A stretch of 64,000 bases of DNA from Halieaceae bacterium (GCA_902518075.1 CABYEX010000001.1:25594-89593); one strand, 5' to 3'. Shown: positions 24,104 to 33,888, numbered from the stretch's first letter. Translations and numbers: made by a program. The notes: a model not told the origin generated them from the letters alone.

Positions 24104-25552
24104 ATGACATTCACCAAAGTCTCTGCCCTTTCCGCCCTCTCACTTTGCTCCGCGCTCTTGATCGGTTGCACACAGAACGCGTCCGAGCCCGTAGATCTCG
24201 CGTTGACCCACGTCACCGTGGTCGACACTGTGAACCCGGTCCGCCGCAATCAAACCGTGCTCATCGACGACGGTAGAATCATCGATATTGTCGACAGCGA
24301 TACTGCTCCCAAAACGCCCGCCAAAGAGCAAATCGACGCCAGCGGGCAGTACCTCATCCCTGGCTTATGGGACTTTCACGTTCACTTCACCTTCGACAAA
24401 AGATTTACCGATGCCATGGCAGGACTGTTCCTTTACCACGGCATTACCAATGTGCGTGATACCGGCGGGCTCCTTCAGGATCTGTTGCCCGTCGTCGACA
24501 CCCTGCGCAGCGCAGGCAGCAACGCGCCCAACATCTGGTACTCGGGCCCGCTGCTAGATGGCAAAGACGTGGTGTACGACGGCGTGAACTTCCCCGGGCT
24601 GGGTATCGCTAACCCCACCCCCGCGGCGGCCCGCGCCAACATTGCCGAGATTCATGCAGCCGGGGCGAGCTTCCTGAAAATCTACGAGATGGTTACGCCC
24701 GAGGTCTTTGCCGCGATCGTGGAAGAAGCAGGCGCCAGAAACCTCCCCATCGATGGCCATGTGCCGCTCTCCATGCGCGCCCGTGATGTCGCACCACAGG
24801 TGCAATCTCTTGAGCACTTGCGCAACTACGAAATGGATTGCGTCAGTGATCCGGAGCTGTGGCTCGCTACCAGGCAAGTTGAGCTGGCGAATGTGGCCAA
24901 CGCACCAGGCAACGTGTTGCGATCGAGACTGCATGCGCTTCAACGGCTGACCGCAATCACCAATGAGGATGCTAAGGTATGCGCCGAGACCACCCAGGCG
25001 CTCAAAGCCACCATCACGGTGCCTACCCTGCGCATGAACTCAATGGATCTCTATGTTCCGTTTGATCGAGATGATTTTGATGACGCCATGGATTTGATCC
25101 CGACCAGCGTTAGTGAGGAATGGCGTGACGCCCGCGACACGTTAGCAGCGTCTAAAGAACCGGTCGATACCACTTTTGCGGAGTGGTCACTGCGCCGCAC
25201 CGGCGAGCTGCATGCTGCGGGTGCGCCGATCGCAGCCGGCACAGACACACCCATAGGCTGGAGCATTCCGGGTTACAGCCTGCACACCGAGCTCGAGCAA
25301 TATGTTGAGGTGGGTATGACACCCCTTGAAGCGCTGCACTCTGCCACGGTGAAACCGGCCGAGTTTTTCGGGCTCGAAAAGGAGATGGGGCAGGTTGAGG
25401 TAGGGTTTCTTGCTGAAGCGGTGCTCCTGTCTGCCGATCCAATGGACGACATACTCAACACCCGGAGTATTGAAGGGGTGATTCATCAAGGAAAGCTGCT
25501 TTCCCGAGATCACTTGGATCAACTGGTCACACAACAACGGCCGCAAAAATAG
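24104..25552 (+). CDS. Amidohydrolase-family lipoprotein
   Basis: From ATG 24104 (AAAGG upstream) the 482-residue product has a lipoprotein signal ending SALLIGC, so it is probably anchored in the envelope. The amidohydrolase beta-barrel follows: the HxH metal motif in WDFHVHFTF, a lysine in SFLKIYEMV at the bridging position, IDGHVPLS, and a distal aspartate in AAGTDTPIG. The end (LEALHSATVKPAEFFGLEKEMGQVEVGFLAEAVLL) is typical of imidazolonepropionase/prolidase-like enzymes. It likely hydrolyses a cyclic amide or peptide bond outside the cytoplasm. The stop lies two bases before the next ATG, so it forms an operon with the M28-like gene. Confidence 0.87.
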   Translation: MTFTKVSALSALSLCSALLIGCTQNASEPVDLALTHVTVVDTVNPVRRNQTVLIDDGRIIDIVDSDTAPKTPAKEQIDASGQYLIPGLWDFHVHFTFDKRFTDAMAGLFLYHGITNVRDTGGLLQDLLPVVDTLRSAGSNAPNIWYSGPLLDGKDVVYDGVNFPGLGIANPTPAAARANIAEIHAAGASFLKIYEMVTPEVFAAIVEEAGARNLPIDGHVPLSMRARDVAPQVQSLEHLRNYEMDCVSDPELWLATRQVELANVANAPGNVLRSRLHALQRLTAITNEDAKVCAETTQALKATITVPTLRMNSMDLYVPFDRDDFDDAMDLIPTSVSEEWRDARDTLAASKEPVDTTFAEWSLRRTGELHAAGAPIAAGTDTPIGWSIPGYSLHTELEQYVEVGMTPLEALHSATVKPAEFFGLEKEMGQVEVGFLAEAVLLSADPMDDILNTRSIEGVIHQGKLLSRDHLDQLVTQQRPQK

Positions 25553-25554
25553 TC

Positions 25555-27186
25555 ATGCGTCGCTCTCTTTGGTCACTTCTTCTCTTAGCGACCCCAGGTT
25601 TTGGGGCTGGGGCTCCGCACACAAAGCTTCTCCATCCTCACCTGACTGAGCTGAACCCCGATTGGGTGATCACCGCCGATGAGGCCTATCAGTGGGCCTT
25701 GGTAAAGAATGACAATCTGCCGACACTGACCGGCAGCCCGGAATGGCAGGACTACATGGCCTTTCTAGAGCAAATGCTGGCCCATTATGGCGCCGTTGAC
25801 GGGGTCAAGAACTACTGGGAGTTTGAGCGGTGGTTCACCTCGGAAGATAACCGTCAGTGGTCTTTGATTTCAGACGGCTCAGCGGTGAGAGTCGCAAGCT
25901 ACGGCGCCTACTCGGGCTCGACCGGCTCGGAGGGCATCACGGCCCAGCTGATCTACTACGATCACGATAACCCGCCAGAAGACATCGAAGGCAAAATCGT
26001 CGTCATACCCACCCGGCCACACCCGCAGGCACCATTCAGCGAAGACTATCTGATCAATTACACCTTTAATGATTACGAGCACGCGACCGACGCTGAAACG
26101 CTGCCAGTACCCTTCGAGTTCGTCGACCCCTCTGATAGCTTCACCTTTGATATTTGGTGGCAACTGGCGCAGCGTCTCGACCAGATTCCAAGAGATGGCA
26201 ACGCAGCGGGGGCCATCATCGTCTATGACATGGCCTTCGAGCGCACTCAGGGACTCTATACCTTTCCGGTTCCGAGGCTATACAAGTCGCCCACACTCGT
26301 GCTCTCCAGAGAAGACGGGGCCGAGGTCATCACGAATGCAAAGGCAGGAAAGCGCGCGACCCTGAGGCTCGAAGCCGAAACAGAGACGAGCACCGCCTAC
26401 CAATACATTACATATTTGCCGGGTGCTAATTACGGCACAGCTGAAGACGAACAGATCGTGCTGGTCAACCACACCGACGGCCCTTCCATCACGCAAGACA
26501 ATGGTGCTCTGGGACTATTGGCTATTGTCAAATATTTCTCAAATATCCCACAGGCTCAGCGCCCCAGAACGCTGAAGATTTTTCTGGACGGTCGACATTA
26601 CATGCCGGGGATGGAGTCAGCTCATAATGAGGCGGACTGGTTCAGGCGCCATCCAGAAGCCAAGCGCAAAATCGTCGGCATGATCCAAACCGAGCACCTA
26701 GGAGAAATGGATTACCGCGAAGTGGACGGCAGAGTAGAACCTACCGGATATACCGAGCAGTCTTATCTTTGGACACGCAACAATGACATTTTAATTGAGG
26801 CCGCAAAACAGGCCGTTAATAAATACGGTTGGTCGCGCGCGCAAGTTTCTGTACCCGAGCGCGCCGGTAGCCGCGGCGGGTTGCAACAGGTGTGGTGGGG
26901 CGTGGGCGTACTAGGGCTAGCCGACACGGGTTACTTCAACTGCGACGTCTGGCACTGCCTGGATATACCCGGATTTGGCCTCGGCGGATTCTTGGGTCAC
27001 TACTGGAGCTCAGCGGCCACCATCGAGCGATGGAATAAAGAGCTGTTTGTGAGTCAGGCGGCGACCATGACCGAGCTTACGGGCGTATTGATGTCGGCCG
27101 ATCTGGATGCGATTCAGTCTCAGGGCGCGGTCGATTCTTTTCTAGACCACACGAACCGGGAAGAACAGTTCAATAAGGCACCCTGA
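25555..27186 (+). CDS. Exported M28-like metallopeptidase with PA-type insert
   Basis: The 543-residue product has a short signal peptide (MRRSLWSLLLLATPGFGAGA). A central region (GITAQLIYYDHDNPPEDIEG, NAAGAIIVYDM) resembles the protease-associated domain found in M28 peptidases. It then shows LVNHTDGPSITQDNGALGLL and a later QTEHLGEMDY, which fit the histidine, aspartate and glutamate metal ligands of the M28 fold. The match is clear in outline but some ligands are unusual, so activity is an inference. It follows the amidohydrolase lipoprotein gene by two bases, which suggests that the pair degrades the same amide or peptide in the envelope. Confidence 0.75.
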   Translation: MRRSLWSLLLLATPGFGAGAPHTKLLHPHLTELNPDWVITADEAYQWALVKNDNLPTLTGSPEWQDYMAFLEQMLAHYGAVDGVKNYWEFERWFTSEDNRQWSLISDGSAVRVASYGAYSGSTGSEGITAQLIYYDHDNPPEDIEGKIVVIPTRPHPQAPFSEDYLINYTFNDYEHATDAETLPVPFEFVDPSDSFTFDIWWQLAQRLDQIPRDGNAAGAIIVYDMAFERTQGLYTFPVPRLYKSPTLVLSREDGAEVITNAKAGKRATLRLEAETETSTAYQYITYLPGANYGTAEDEQIVLVNHTDGPSITQDNGALGLLAIVKYFSNIPQAQRPRTLKIFLDGRHYMPGMESAHNEADWFRRHPEAKRKIVGMIQTEHLGEMDYREVDGRVEPTGYTEQSYLWTRNNDILIEAAKQAVNKYGWSRAQVSVPERAGSRGGLQQVWWGVGVLGLADTGYFNCDVWHCLDIPGFGLGGFLGHYWSSAATIERWNKELFVSQAATMTELTGVLMSADLDAIQSQGAVDSFLDHTNREEQFNKAP

Positions 27187-27248
27187 GCCGTCCGAGCAAT
27201 CTCAGACGGCGGCTTCACTTGCCTATCGATTTAGCCCTTTCTATGTTT

Positions 27249-27274
27249 GCTCAGGGCGCTACCTGAGCCGTTTT
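27249..27274 (+). terminator. Possible terminator before tRNA-Val
   Basis: GCTCAGG (27249-27255), six-base loop, CCTGAGC (27262-27268), then CGTTTT. The stem is good but the T-run is short. It would end the amidohydrolase/M28 transcript before tRNA-Val. Confidence 0.5.
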
Positions 27275-27293
27275 CCTCTTGCAGAACCCGCGT

Positions 27294-27310
27294 TATACTG
27301 CGCGCGCACT
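27294..27310 (+). promoter_or_regulatory. -10 element and G/C-rich discriminator of tRNA-Val
   Basis: TATACT at 27294-27299 is followed by GCGCGCGCAC directly before the tRNA, the discriminator type seen at stringently controlled tRNA promoters. No good -35 hexamer is visible at 17 bases. Confidence 0.5.
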
Positions 27311-27387
<77 letters not shown>

Positions 27388-27539
27388 CTCAGAGCCGCAT
27401 AATTACTCACTTTTTCGCTCGCTGGACGCCTCGCGCACTCCCCGACTCATAACAACATGTAATGGCATTACGAGACCTCGTAGACCCTTGTTTTAAGACA
27501 TTCTTATTTGTTGATCGAAGCTAATTTTGGAATCATTTT

Positions 27540-28262
27540 TTATGGGGCAAGCTGTTTGCTACCCTCATGAGGTTTCACGTGACCTGTGTCGCTGAAGTTG
27601 GGCGGAATTTTCCAGAGGTGCTGGTTGGCCTTATAGTCATCAATGATCTTTTGAATCGAGGCAAGCGAAGTCTCTTCGATTTTCATTTTTGGCTTCCCGG
27701 GTATAAGCCCCCCAGACCTGAACTCCAGCACCTCAACACCGTCCGGTCCTGCTACAAATTTGTAGGGCATTTCATTCGGTACAAAAATAGTGGAGCCTGC
27801 CTTTAGGGTTCTTTTGCCCATTGTGAGTTCGCCAGCAGCGACGTAATAAGTGCAATCCCCTAAGGGATGACTATGACGAAAAAGGTGAAAGTTGGGTCCG
27901 AACCAGACATGTGCCAAACGCATGCCATTCTCTCCCTCTTGCATCTGCAACCGATGTTCAGATGAACCAGAGGCTGCGAGTTCAAGCATCTCACCCAACA
28001 TTTCGCAAATCTTTTCCTTGTTGTCACAATCATCCAGAAGTCTGGATATGTCCCAGTTTTCGGCGACGTGCTTTTTACCTTCAAAAGTTCCTAAGGGAAT
28101 AGTGGGCTTCATTTGATGGTTGGCTTGGATTGAAAAGGGACCTCGCTCTGAGACATAACGCTTGCCATCCGCCGAATCACTATTGATATTACCGTGACCC
28201 ACTGCCATTTCCGTTTCCAGATTTTTCACTTCCGATTGCATGGCGCTTGCCGTTTCAGGCAT
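27540..28262 (-). CDS. Cupin-domain protein
   Basis: The 240-residue cytoplasmic protein is preceded by an excellent AGGAGG site. The C-terminal half is a single cupin barrel: FGPNFHLFRHSHPLGDCTYYV provides the H-x3-H-x-H set, GELTMGKRTLKAGSTIFVPN the turn, and VEVLEFRSG the final strand. The N-terminal 100 residues (ENWDISRLLDDCDNKEKICE) are not recognised. Cupins range from dioxygenases to sugar isomerases, so the reaction is open. It is the only gene between the intact tRNA-Val and repeat R1, and so the first module of the series. Confidence 0.83.
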   Translation of the reverse strand: MPETASAMQSEVKNLETEMAVGHGNINSDSADGKRYVSERGPFSIQANHQMKPTIPLGTFEGKKHVAENWDISRLLDDCDNKEKICEMLGEMLELAASGSSEHRLQMQEGENGMRLAHVWFGPNFHLFRHSHPLGDCTYYVAAGELTMGKRTLKAGSTIFVPNEMPYKFVAGPDGVEVLEFRSGGLIPGKPKMKIEETSLASIQKIIDDYKANQHLWKIPPNFSDTGHVKPHEGSKQLAP

Positions 28263-28630
28263 GAACCCCTCCTTTAATCAAACTAAAATCTTATAAGCAA
28301 ACCGGAAGATACCACAGTAGGATTTCTCATTGTCCCTCTTACTATCCAACAGAGATGCCGCTATGGAGAAACCACCAGAGTGAGCCATATCGATGAGATA
28401 GAGACCTTAAAACATAAGAAAGCGAGCCTCCTTAAATAAGACCTGTTGGACTCCAAATAAGAAATTCATAGTCACATGGCTTGGGCAACGCCACCTACCT
28501 TAAGGGTCAGCGCTTCATCGTTTGTGTCGAAACTCGTTTGGAATCATTGGATTTTAATGCAGACAGCAAACGTAGCGCCGCTGAGAGGCACGCCATTGCT
28601 TGCTTTCAGAGGCGCGGTCATTTTTTCACT

Positions 28631-28812
28631 GCTACACCTGTGCTTTGACATGGTAGAGGTCGGCGGTTCGAATCCGCCTGGTCCTACCAAATTTTTAAGC
28701 ATCTGTTTTTATGAGACTTTATTCTCTCAGAATCGTGCGTTTTGGCGTGTTTTTGCGCGCGGACACTACCGCGTAAAGATAGTTACCAGTCTTACAAGCG
28801 CCTTGCAGAGGT
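28631..28812 (+). repeat. tRNA-Val-derived repeat R1
   Basis: Bases 28644-28689 match the tRNA-Val 3' part from the anticodon loop to CCA, 45 of 45 bases. The following A/T-rich stretch, the right inverted repeat (28756-28766, CGCGCGGACAC) and the hairpin-like tail to about 28812 are shared with R5, and partly with R4 and R7. The usual left end GTGTCCACGCG is missing. The rest of the 28.26-28.83 kb gap shows no gene; an open frame at 28476-28814 merely runs through the repeat. Confidence 0.88.
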
Positions 28813-28829
28813 AGAAATACAAACCCGCT

Positions 28830-30938
28830 TCATCGTGAGTTAAATTCCTGAAGTAAAGTGCTCCGTCTCCGTTCAATAAAGTCTCGGATTGACGCCCTGT
28901 TTTTGTCACAAAAAGACGAGGAGTCACTCGCTATTTCGTCTGGGTTGTATTGTTGAGGGCACGTTCCCCCTCCCAGCACCTCTGGGTTTGAGGCATCCGT
29001 GGAGACCACCACTGCCTCTACCCTGTCTCTTCTTAGCTCAAGTCGGGGCTGGATGAGATCCCATGAAAAATAGTCATCCAGAATTATTTTTATGTCTTCA
29101 TACAAAGCTGCTCGATTGGTATCTGAAGAGAAAACTATCTCCCACAATATTGGTGGATAATTCGGATAGAAGAATCTGCCAGCCCAGTGGTTTTCACTTC
29201 CAACATCAAATGCTGTCATGGACGCAATATCCGTAAAAGCTTCGAAGTTCAGAAATTGATTACAGATCTCCAGCGTGGGATTAGCTTCACAGTTTGGCCC
29301 AAGCGTATCAATCAACGTGTAATCAAAGTCCGTCGGTATGTATACCCATAGGCCGGTGTCCTCATTGAAATATAGATAATAGTTGTTTGCGACACGCACA
29401 TAATGGTCAACTGCGCCGACTACAATCTCCAGGGCTTGGGCCTTTATGAACTCTGGCACATCAAATCTTTCTGCTAGGGCCTGTGCACTGGGACGCGACT
29501 GCACAAATTTCGCGAATTCTCGCAATGCTTCCCGCGCTTCGCCCAGAGACTTTTTCTTAGTCTTAAGGTCATAGGTGGGTTGATAGGGTAAAAACTGAGA
29601 TAGCGGGCCTGATGGACCTCCACCGTTGATGTTTGAATTAACGAATTCGGGATTCAGGTAATTATCTTCCCCAAGCCACTCCAACCGCGAATCTGGATCA
29701 GACTTCTCACGGCCAATGACGCAGAAACTCTCATCGTAAAACAGATCTGATTCTTCGTAAGGTGAGCAACTCTCATCTGTGGCATCCGGCTCAGCTAGGT
29801 TCCCTGGGGCGCCAACCTTGAACAGATATCCATTCTTGTCAAAAAACAGTTTGAGGAAGGGCTTATCAATCTGCTCCATCATGGTAAATACACCCATGTT
29901 GAAAGATTGCGGCAATGGTTGGCCAAAAAGTCGCTGATCGGAGTCCCCAGTCACAACCAATTCAACCTTCGCATGTGTCGCTCGGGCTGCAGGGATACCT
30001 ATATCGTTCAGTAGCTCGTGGGTAAGCACCTCTCGCTGGTAGGTGGGGTCGTCCCGATTGAATCTGAACCGCACTTTTTCCACATCCATAAACTCTCTTC
30101 CATCGGCGTCTGGGTAGTCGGCTACGTCTTGGCCAACAATTCCCTTGCAAGGAAAACCTTCAACGGCGGCCGGCACGCCGTTGTAATCGATACAGGCGTA
30201 GACACTTTCATCCTCATCAAATTCCTCATCGAATTTGATTGAGAAACTAAATCTTCTTGGCTTGTTCGGCTCTGCCGAGGTGTCAATGGGGTACTGCCGA
30301 CTAGTGTTTCCTTGCATCTTAAAACCGACCTTGGGGATCGATGCTATTTCGGTGCCATCGTCGTCCAGATACGCGAAATCTGCCTGACGATAAACTTCGC
30401 TGTGTGAGAAAGAGGTCAGTGGATTAGCACGTCCGTCGGCATTTTCAAGCGAATAGTTGGCTCTGATGGTGTCGAGCTCAAATGCTTGCCATTCGTCAAC
30501 GGTCATTGTGAGTTTTATGGAGTGCAATCGATTAAGCGAGAAAAGTTCGAAGCTGTCGTTCGTTTCACAATGGATATCAATATCGTCGACATCTTGTTCA
30601 GCGATCGTCCCAGAATTATTCGATATTTCGCAGTCAAAGCGCGGCGGTTCAGCAGCGATTATCACCTCATACTCGGCACCCTCCCCCAGCTCACCCGGAA
30701 AAACAAATGACCCGCCTTCTCGAACCGAAAGTTGCTGATCGCCGAGAGATAAAACGATTGGCCGGTTTGACTTCAATCCCGTAATGCTGCCACCCACCGA
30801 GAATCCGGTTTGACTCGGCGTCGTGGTTGCAGACGGGGCTGGAGGGGTAGTAGCAGGACTGCCACCGCCTCCACATGCGGTCAGGGCGCTCGCGATGAGT
30901 GCGGCTACGGACAACGCCCAAACTCTCCTTTTGACCAT
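28830..30938 (-). CDS. CotH kinase-like lipoprotein
   Basis: The 702-residue product starts at ATG 30938 with GGAGG upstream. A lipoprotein signal ending ASALTAC is followed by a Gly/Pro/Thr-rich linker and a short beta-rich domain (about residues 45-125). A CotH-type domain then contains FKMQGNTSR, GVFTMMEQIDKPFLKLFF, NGYLFKVG and the late YIPTDFDYTL. CotH is an atypical protein kinase of spore coats, but homologues occur in many secreted or surface proteins of marine bacteria, where the activity is untested. The TDFDYT segment occupies the place of the catalytic aspartate motif. It stands alone between R1 and R2. Confidence 0.86.
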   Translation of the reverse strand: MVKRRVWALSVAALIASALTACGGGGSPATTPPAPSATTTPSQTGFSVGGSITGLKSNRPIVLSLGDQQLSVREGGSFVFPGELGEGAEYEVIIAAEPPRFDCEISNNSGTIAEQDVDDIDIHCETNDSFELFSLNRLHSIKLTMTVDEWQAFELDTIRANYSLENADGRANPLTSFSHSEVYRQADFAYLDDDGTEIASIPKVGFKMQGNTSRQYPIDTSAEPNKPRRFSFSIKFDEEFDEDESVYACIDYNGVPAAVEGFPCKGIVGQDVADYPDADGREFMDVEKVRFRFNRDDPTYQREVLTHELLNDIGIPAARATHAKVELVVTGDSDQRLFGQPLPQSFNMGVFTMMEQIDKPFLKLFFDKNGYLFKVGAPGNLAEPDATDESCSPYEESDLFYDESFCVIGREKSDPDSRLEWLGEDNYLNPEFVNSNINGGGPSGPLSQFLPYQPTYDLKTKKKSLGEAREALREFAKFVQSRPSAQALAERFDVPEFIKAQALEIVVGAVDHYVRVANNYYLYFNEDTGLWVYIPTDFDYTLIDTLGPNCEANPTLEICNQFLNFEAFTDIASMTAFDVGSENHWAGRFFYPNYPPILWEIVFSSDTNRAALYEDIKIILDDYFSWDLIQPRLELRRDRVEAVVVSTDASNPEVLGGGTCPQQYNPDEIASDSSSFCDKNRASIRDFIERRRSTLLQEFNSR

Positions 30939-31114
30939 CACGTTACCTCCAGGGACTATCTATCCAAGTGTATTCACTCAAATTACCTGCCTGCCAGAAC
31001 ATAGACAAATATCAATGGATTCCATTGACGCAGGATTTGCGGTCTGCGTGCCCGACCTTGCCGTCTACTCAAAAGCGCTGTCACTTGACTAGTCAACTGC
31101 TAATCTTCGCCGCC

Positions 31115-31170
31115 TCCACACCTGTCTTGGTGTGGCCAATCGGCCTTGACATGGCGGCGGTAGTCGAACA
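31115..31170 (+). repeat. tRNA-Val-derived repeat R2 (truncated)
   Basis: Only the left part is kept: TCCACACCTGTCTTGGTGTG, then GGCCAATCGGCC, TTGACATGG and a damaged T-arm. CCACACC (31116-31122) and GGTGTGG (31129-31135) form a perfect stem. The tRNA 3' end and the right half are lost. The remainder of the 30.94-31.29 kb gap has no recognisable gene and must hold the two divergent promoters. Confidence 0.75.
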
Positions 31171-31287
31171 ATCAACGATTCAGAATGGAGACAAATCCAT
31201 CAGAATGGATAGATTGTTGCAGGCGAACGCCTATCCACGGGCTTAGCGCAAATACGTCGCAGGGATTTGTGAGTCAGAGAAACACTT

Positions 31288-33513
31288 ATGAAAACACTAA
31301 ATAACAGAGCATTTGGGCCACTGGCGTCCTTGGGATTATTGGGAGTGATTAGTATGGCTGCAGTAACCGGCTGCGATGGATTGGAAATAGAGAACCAAGG
31401 CTACCTCAGCTCACAAGGGGGGACTCAACCTGAGGCCAAAATCGTATCTGTATCGGATACACATTGGGGTGTTGAGGTACGAGATCCCTACCGATACATG
31501 GAGAATCTCGAGGATCCCGAGGTCGAGACATGGTTCAGGGCGCAAGCTAGCTATACAGAGTCGTATCTCAATGGATTGGAATCTCGCGCAGGCCTGTTTG
31601 ATCGATTAGAGGAGCTGGACCAAGGTGCGCCGTTTACTACTGGCAGTGTGCAGCGTTTGTCCAATGGCATGCAGTTTTATCTGCGTCGTGATCGTGGTGA
31701 AAATCTATACAAGCTCTACCTTCGTACCTCAGAGAATGGTCAGGAGCGCCTCCTAGTCGATCCCGAATCGATGAGTAGTGGTTCAGAGCAGCATTACAGC
31801 CTCGAGGGCTATGTGCCTTCCCCTTCTGGAGACTTCGTCGTTTATGGTTTAGCTCAGGGAGGATCCGAGCAAACCACTTACTATGTTCTCGATGTGGCTA
31901 GCGGGGCTGTCATTGGAAGCCCCATCGATAACATTGAGACAGCTTATAACTGGCCGCAATGGTCAGTGGACGAATCGGGGTTTTTCTACAGCAGGCGACG
32001 TGCTCTTACTGACGATGCTCCGTCCACAGAAGAGTACAAACAAACCCGGGTGATGTTTCATCAACTTGATACTGGTGCCGAAAATGATCGCGTGATTGCG
32101 GCTTACGGACATTCAGTTTCCCTCCCAATATTAGAAACCGATTTCCCCAGCGTCTGGCTGAGCCCGAGATCTTCCCATGCGGTGCTGAAGGTAAAGCACG
32201 GCGACAACAATGAAATTAGTTTATTCACTGCGCCACGCGCTGAACTATTAAGCGGGGATATTTCGTGGTCACAGCTCTGTGGTGAGTCTGACCAGGTTAC
32301 GGATTTTGCTGTGATCGGTGACACAATTTATCTCGTTACCGGCAAGCAAGCGCCGCGTTTCAAGCTAGTCGAAATGAGTCTGAATGATCCTGATATGGCA
32401 TCGTCACGAGACGTCGTTCCAGCTGGAGACCTGGTTATCGAGAGCGTGAGTGTGGCCGCAGATGCCCTTTATATCTCGGCAAAGCGAGATGGCATAGGGA
32501 TGGTTATGCGATGGGCGCCCGATGTTGGACTCGAAGAGTTGTCTCCGCCAAGGGGTGGCGCTACCTACCTTTCGTCAATTGCACCTGACATACCTGGCGC
32601 GCTTATTTACGAGACGACCTGGATTCAGGGGGGTGTTCGTTACGCCTACGATCCCAAAACTGCGACCTTCGCAGATACGGGCATGATTCCCGTGGGGGAG
32701 TTCGATAACCTCGAAGGTTATGTGGCCAAGGAGTTGGTTATCCCATCTCATGATGGTGTCATGATTCCTCTCACGATTCTTCACAGGGAGGGTTTGACGC
32801 TTCATGGGAAAAATCCAACAGTAGTTTATGGCTATGGTAGCTATGGTTCGTCGATGAACGTCGGCTTCAGCACGACTCGACTTGCCTGGCTTGAGAGAGG
32901 TGGCGTCTGGGCGATCGCTCATGTCCGTGGCGGGGGTGAGTATGGCCAGGAATGGCACTACGCAGGCCGCATGGAGACCAAGCCAAACACTTGGCGTGAC
33001 CTCATCGCCTCCGCGGAATATCTGGTTCGGGAAAAATATACCAGCCCAGCCCACATGGCCCCCTGGGGAGGCAGCGCGGGAGGAATTCTCGCAGGGAGAG
33101 CCATCACCGAACGGCCGGATCTCTTTGGAGCTGCGATCATAGACGTGGGCTCTCTGGACACCATCAGAGCGGAAACCACAACCAACGGCGTACCCAACAT
33201 TAAGGAGTTCGGGACGGTCACAGAAGAAGCCGGTTTTCACGCGCTTTTGGCAATGAGCTCCTATAACAACGTGCGGGATGACGTGGAATACCCTGCTGTA
33301 ATGCTCACCCACGGATTCAACGATCCTCGGGTAGAACCATGGCAGTCAGGGAAAATGGCAGCTCGATTACAAGCCGCCACAGGAAGCGATAATCCCGTCT
33401 TATTGCGTGTAGATTTTCAGGCGGGGCACGGAATTGGTTCAACTCGAGATCAGTATTTACAGGAACGCGCCGATCAGTTCGCTTTTCTCTTTTCCAGGCT
33501 GGGTAGAAACTAA
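31288..33513 (+). CDS. Prolyl oligopeptidase (S9A) lipoprotein
   Basis: The 741-residue exported serine peptidase has a signal with lipobox-like AAVTGC. The N-terminal segment (WGVEVRDPYRYMENLEDPEV) and the beta-propeller are characteristic of S9A, and an alpha/beta-hydrolase domain follows. The catalytic triad is visible: Ser596 in WGGSAGG, Asp679 in HGFNDPRV and His714 in AGHGIG, with family-typical spacing. It cleaves short peptides after proline, here on the envelope side of the inner membrane rather than in the cytoplasm. The ribosome-binding site is weak. The gene fills the whole module between R2 and R3. Confidence 0.93.
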   Translation: MKTLNNRAFGPLASLGLLGVISMAAVTGCDGLEIENQGYLSSQGGTQPEAKIVSVSDTHWGVEVRDPYRYMENLEDPEVETWFRAQASYTESYLNGLESRAGLFDRLEELDQGAPFTTGSVQRLSNGMQFYLRRDRGENLYKLYLRTSENGQERLLVDPESMSSGSEQHYSLEGYVPSPSGDFVVYGLAQGGSEQTTYYVLDVASGAVIGSPIDNIETAYNWPQWSVDESGFFYSRRRALTDDAPSTEEYKQTRVMFHQLDTGAENDRVIAAYGHSVSLPILETDFPSVWLSPRSSHAVLKVKHGDNNEISLFTAPRAELLSGDISWSQLCGESDQVTDFAVIGDTIYLVTGKQAPRFKLVEMSLNDPDMASSRDVVPAGDLVIESVSVAADALYISAKRDGIGMVMRWAPDVGLEELSPPRGGATYLSSIAPDIPGALIYETTWIQGGVRYAYDPKTATFADTGMIPVGEFDNLEGYVAKELVIPSHDGVMIPLTILHREGLTLHGKNPTVVYGYGSYGSSMNVGFSTTRLAWLERGGVWAIAHVRGGGEYGQEWHYAGRMETKPNTWRDLIASAEYLVREKYTSPAHMAPWGGSAGGILAGRAITERPDLFGAAIIDVGSLDTIRAETTTNGVPNIKEFGTVTEEAGFHALLAMSSYNNVRDDVEYPAVMLTHGFNDPRVEPWQSGKMAARLQAATGSDNPVLLRVDFQAGHGIGSTRDQYLQERADQFAFLFSRLGRN

Positions 33514-33595
33514 GTGCTAAGGATCGACCGTAAACCAGCCATAGTTTCGGATGCTTATATATTTTCCTCAAAGGATAAGTAGGACAGACTTACCG

Positions 33596-33676
33596 AGTCC
33601 ACGCGTGTCTTGGTGCGGCCGATCGGCCTTGACATGGTAGAGGTCGCCAGTGCGAGTCTGGCTGGTCCTAGCAAAT
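33596..33676 (+). repeat. tRNA-Val-derived repeat R3
   Basis: The left end GTCCACGCG is followed by TGTCTTGGTGCGGCCGATCG, GCCTTGACATGGTAGAGGTC, a diverged T-arm and TGGTCCTAGCA. The right half is replaced by unrelated sequence. Confidence 0.85.
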
Positions 33677-33836
33677 ACGACAGACTCGGCCTTGTGGCGG
33701 CTTTTTTGTATTTGGCTCAGCGCTAGCTGGGGGTTCGAAATGGAGGTTCGACCAAATGCGACTCTAGGAGCATTTGCAACCGAGCGCCCGCAGCGCGAAG
33801 CCCGCAGGGACGAAACAGGCTTTAGCCTGTTTCGGG

Positions 33837-33860
33837 TAATCCGCCTAGTCCTACCAAATG
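33837..33860 (+). repeat. Second tRNA-3'-end fragment (R3b)
   Basis: AATCCGCCTAGTCCTACCA at 33838-33856 repeats the 3' 19 bases of tRNA-Val with one change. It is followed at once by a terminator. The 33.51-34.14 kb gap holds R3, this fragment and two terminators; I see no gene in it. Confidence 0.7.
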
Positions 33861-33862
33861 AC

Positions 33863-33888
33863 AAACCCTCGCCATCGGCGGGGGTTTT
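33863..33888 (+). terminator. Rho-independent terminator behind R3b
   Basis: ACCCTCGCC, loop ATC, GGCGGGGGT, then TTTT: nine pairs with one wobble. A decayed copy with the same leading bases (TACAAACCCTCG) lies at about 55446-55476. Confidence 0.8.

Noticed and set aside
28644..28689. Functional second tRNA-Val
   Set aside because: Only the 3' part is present; the acceptor 5' strand and D-arm are missing in every repeat copy.
28476..28814. 112-residue plus-strand open frame
   Set aside because: It runs straight through repeat R1 and its tRNA fragment, with no ribosome-binding site or recognisable protein feature.
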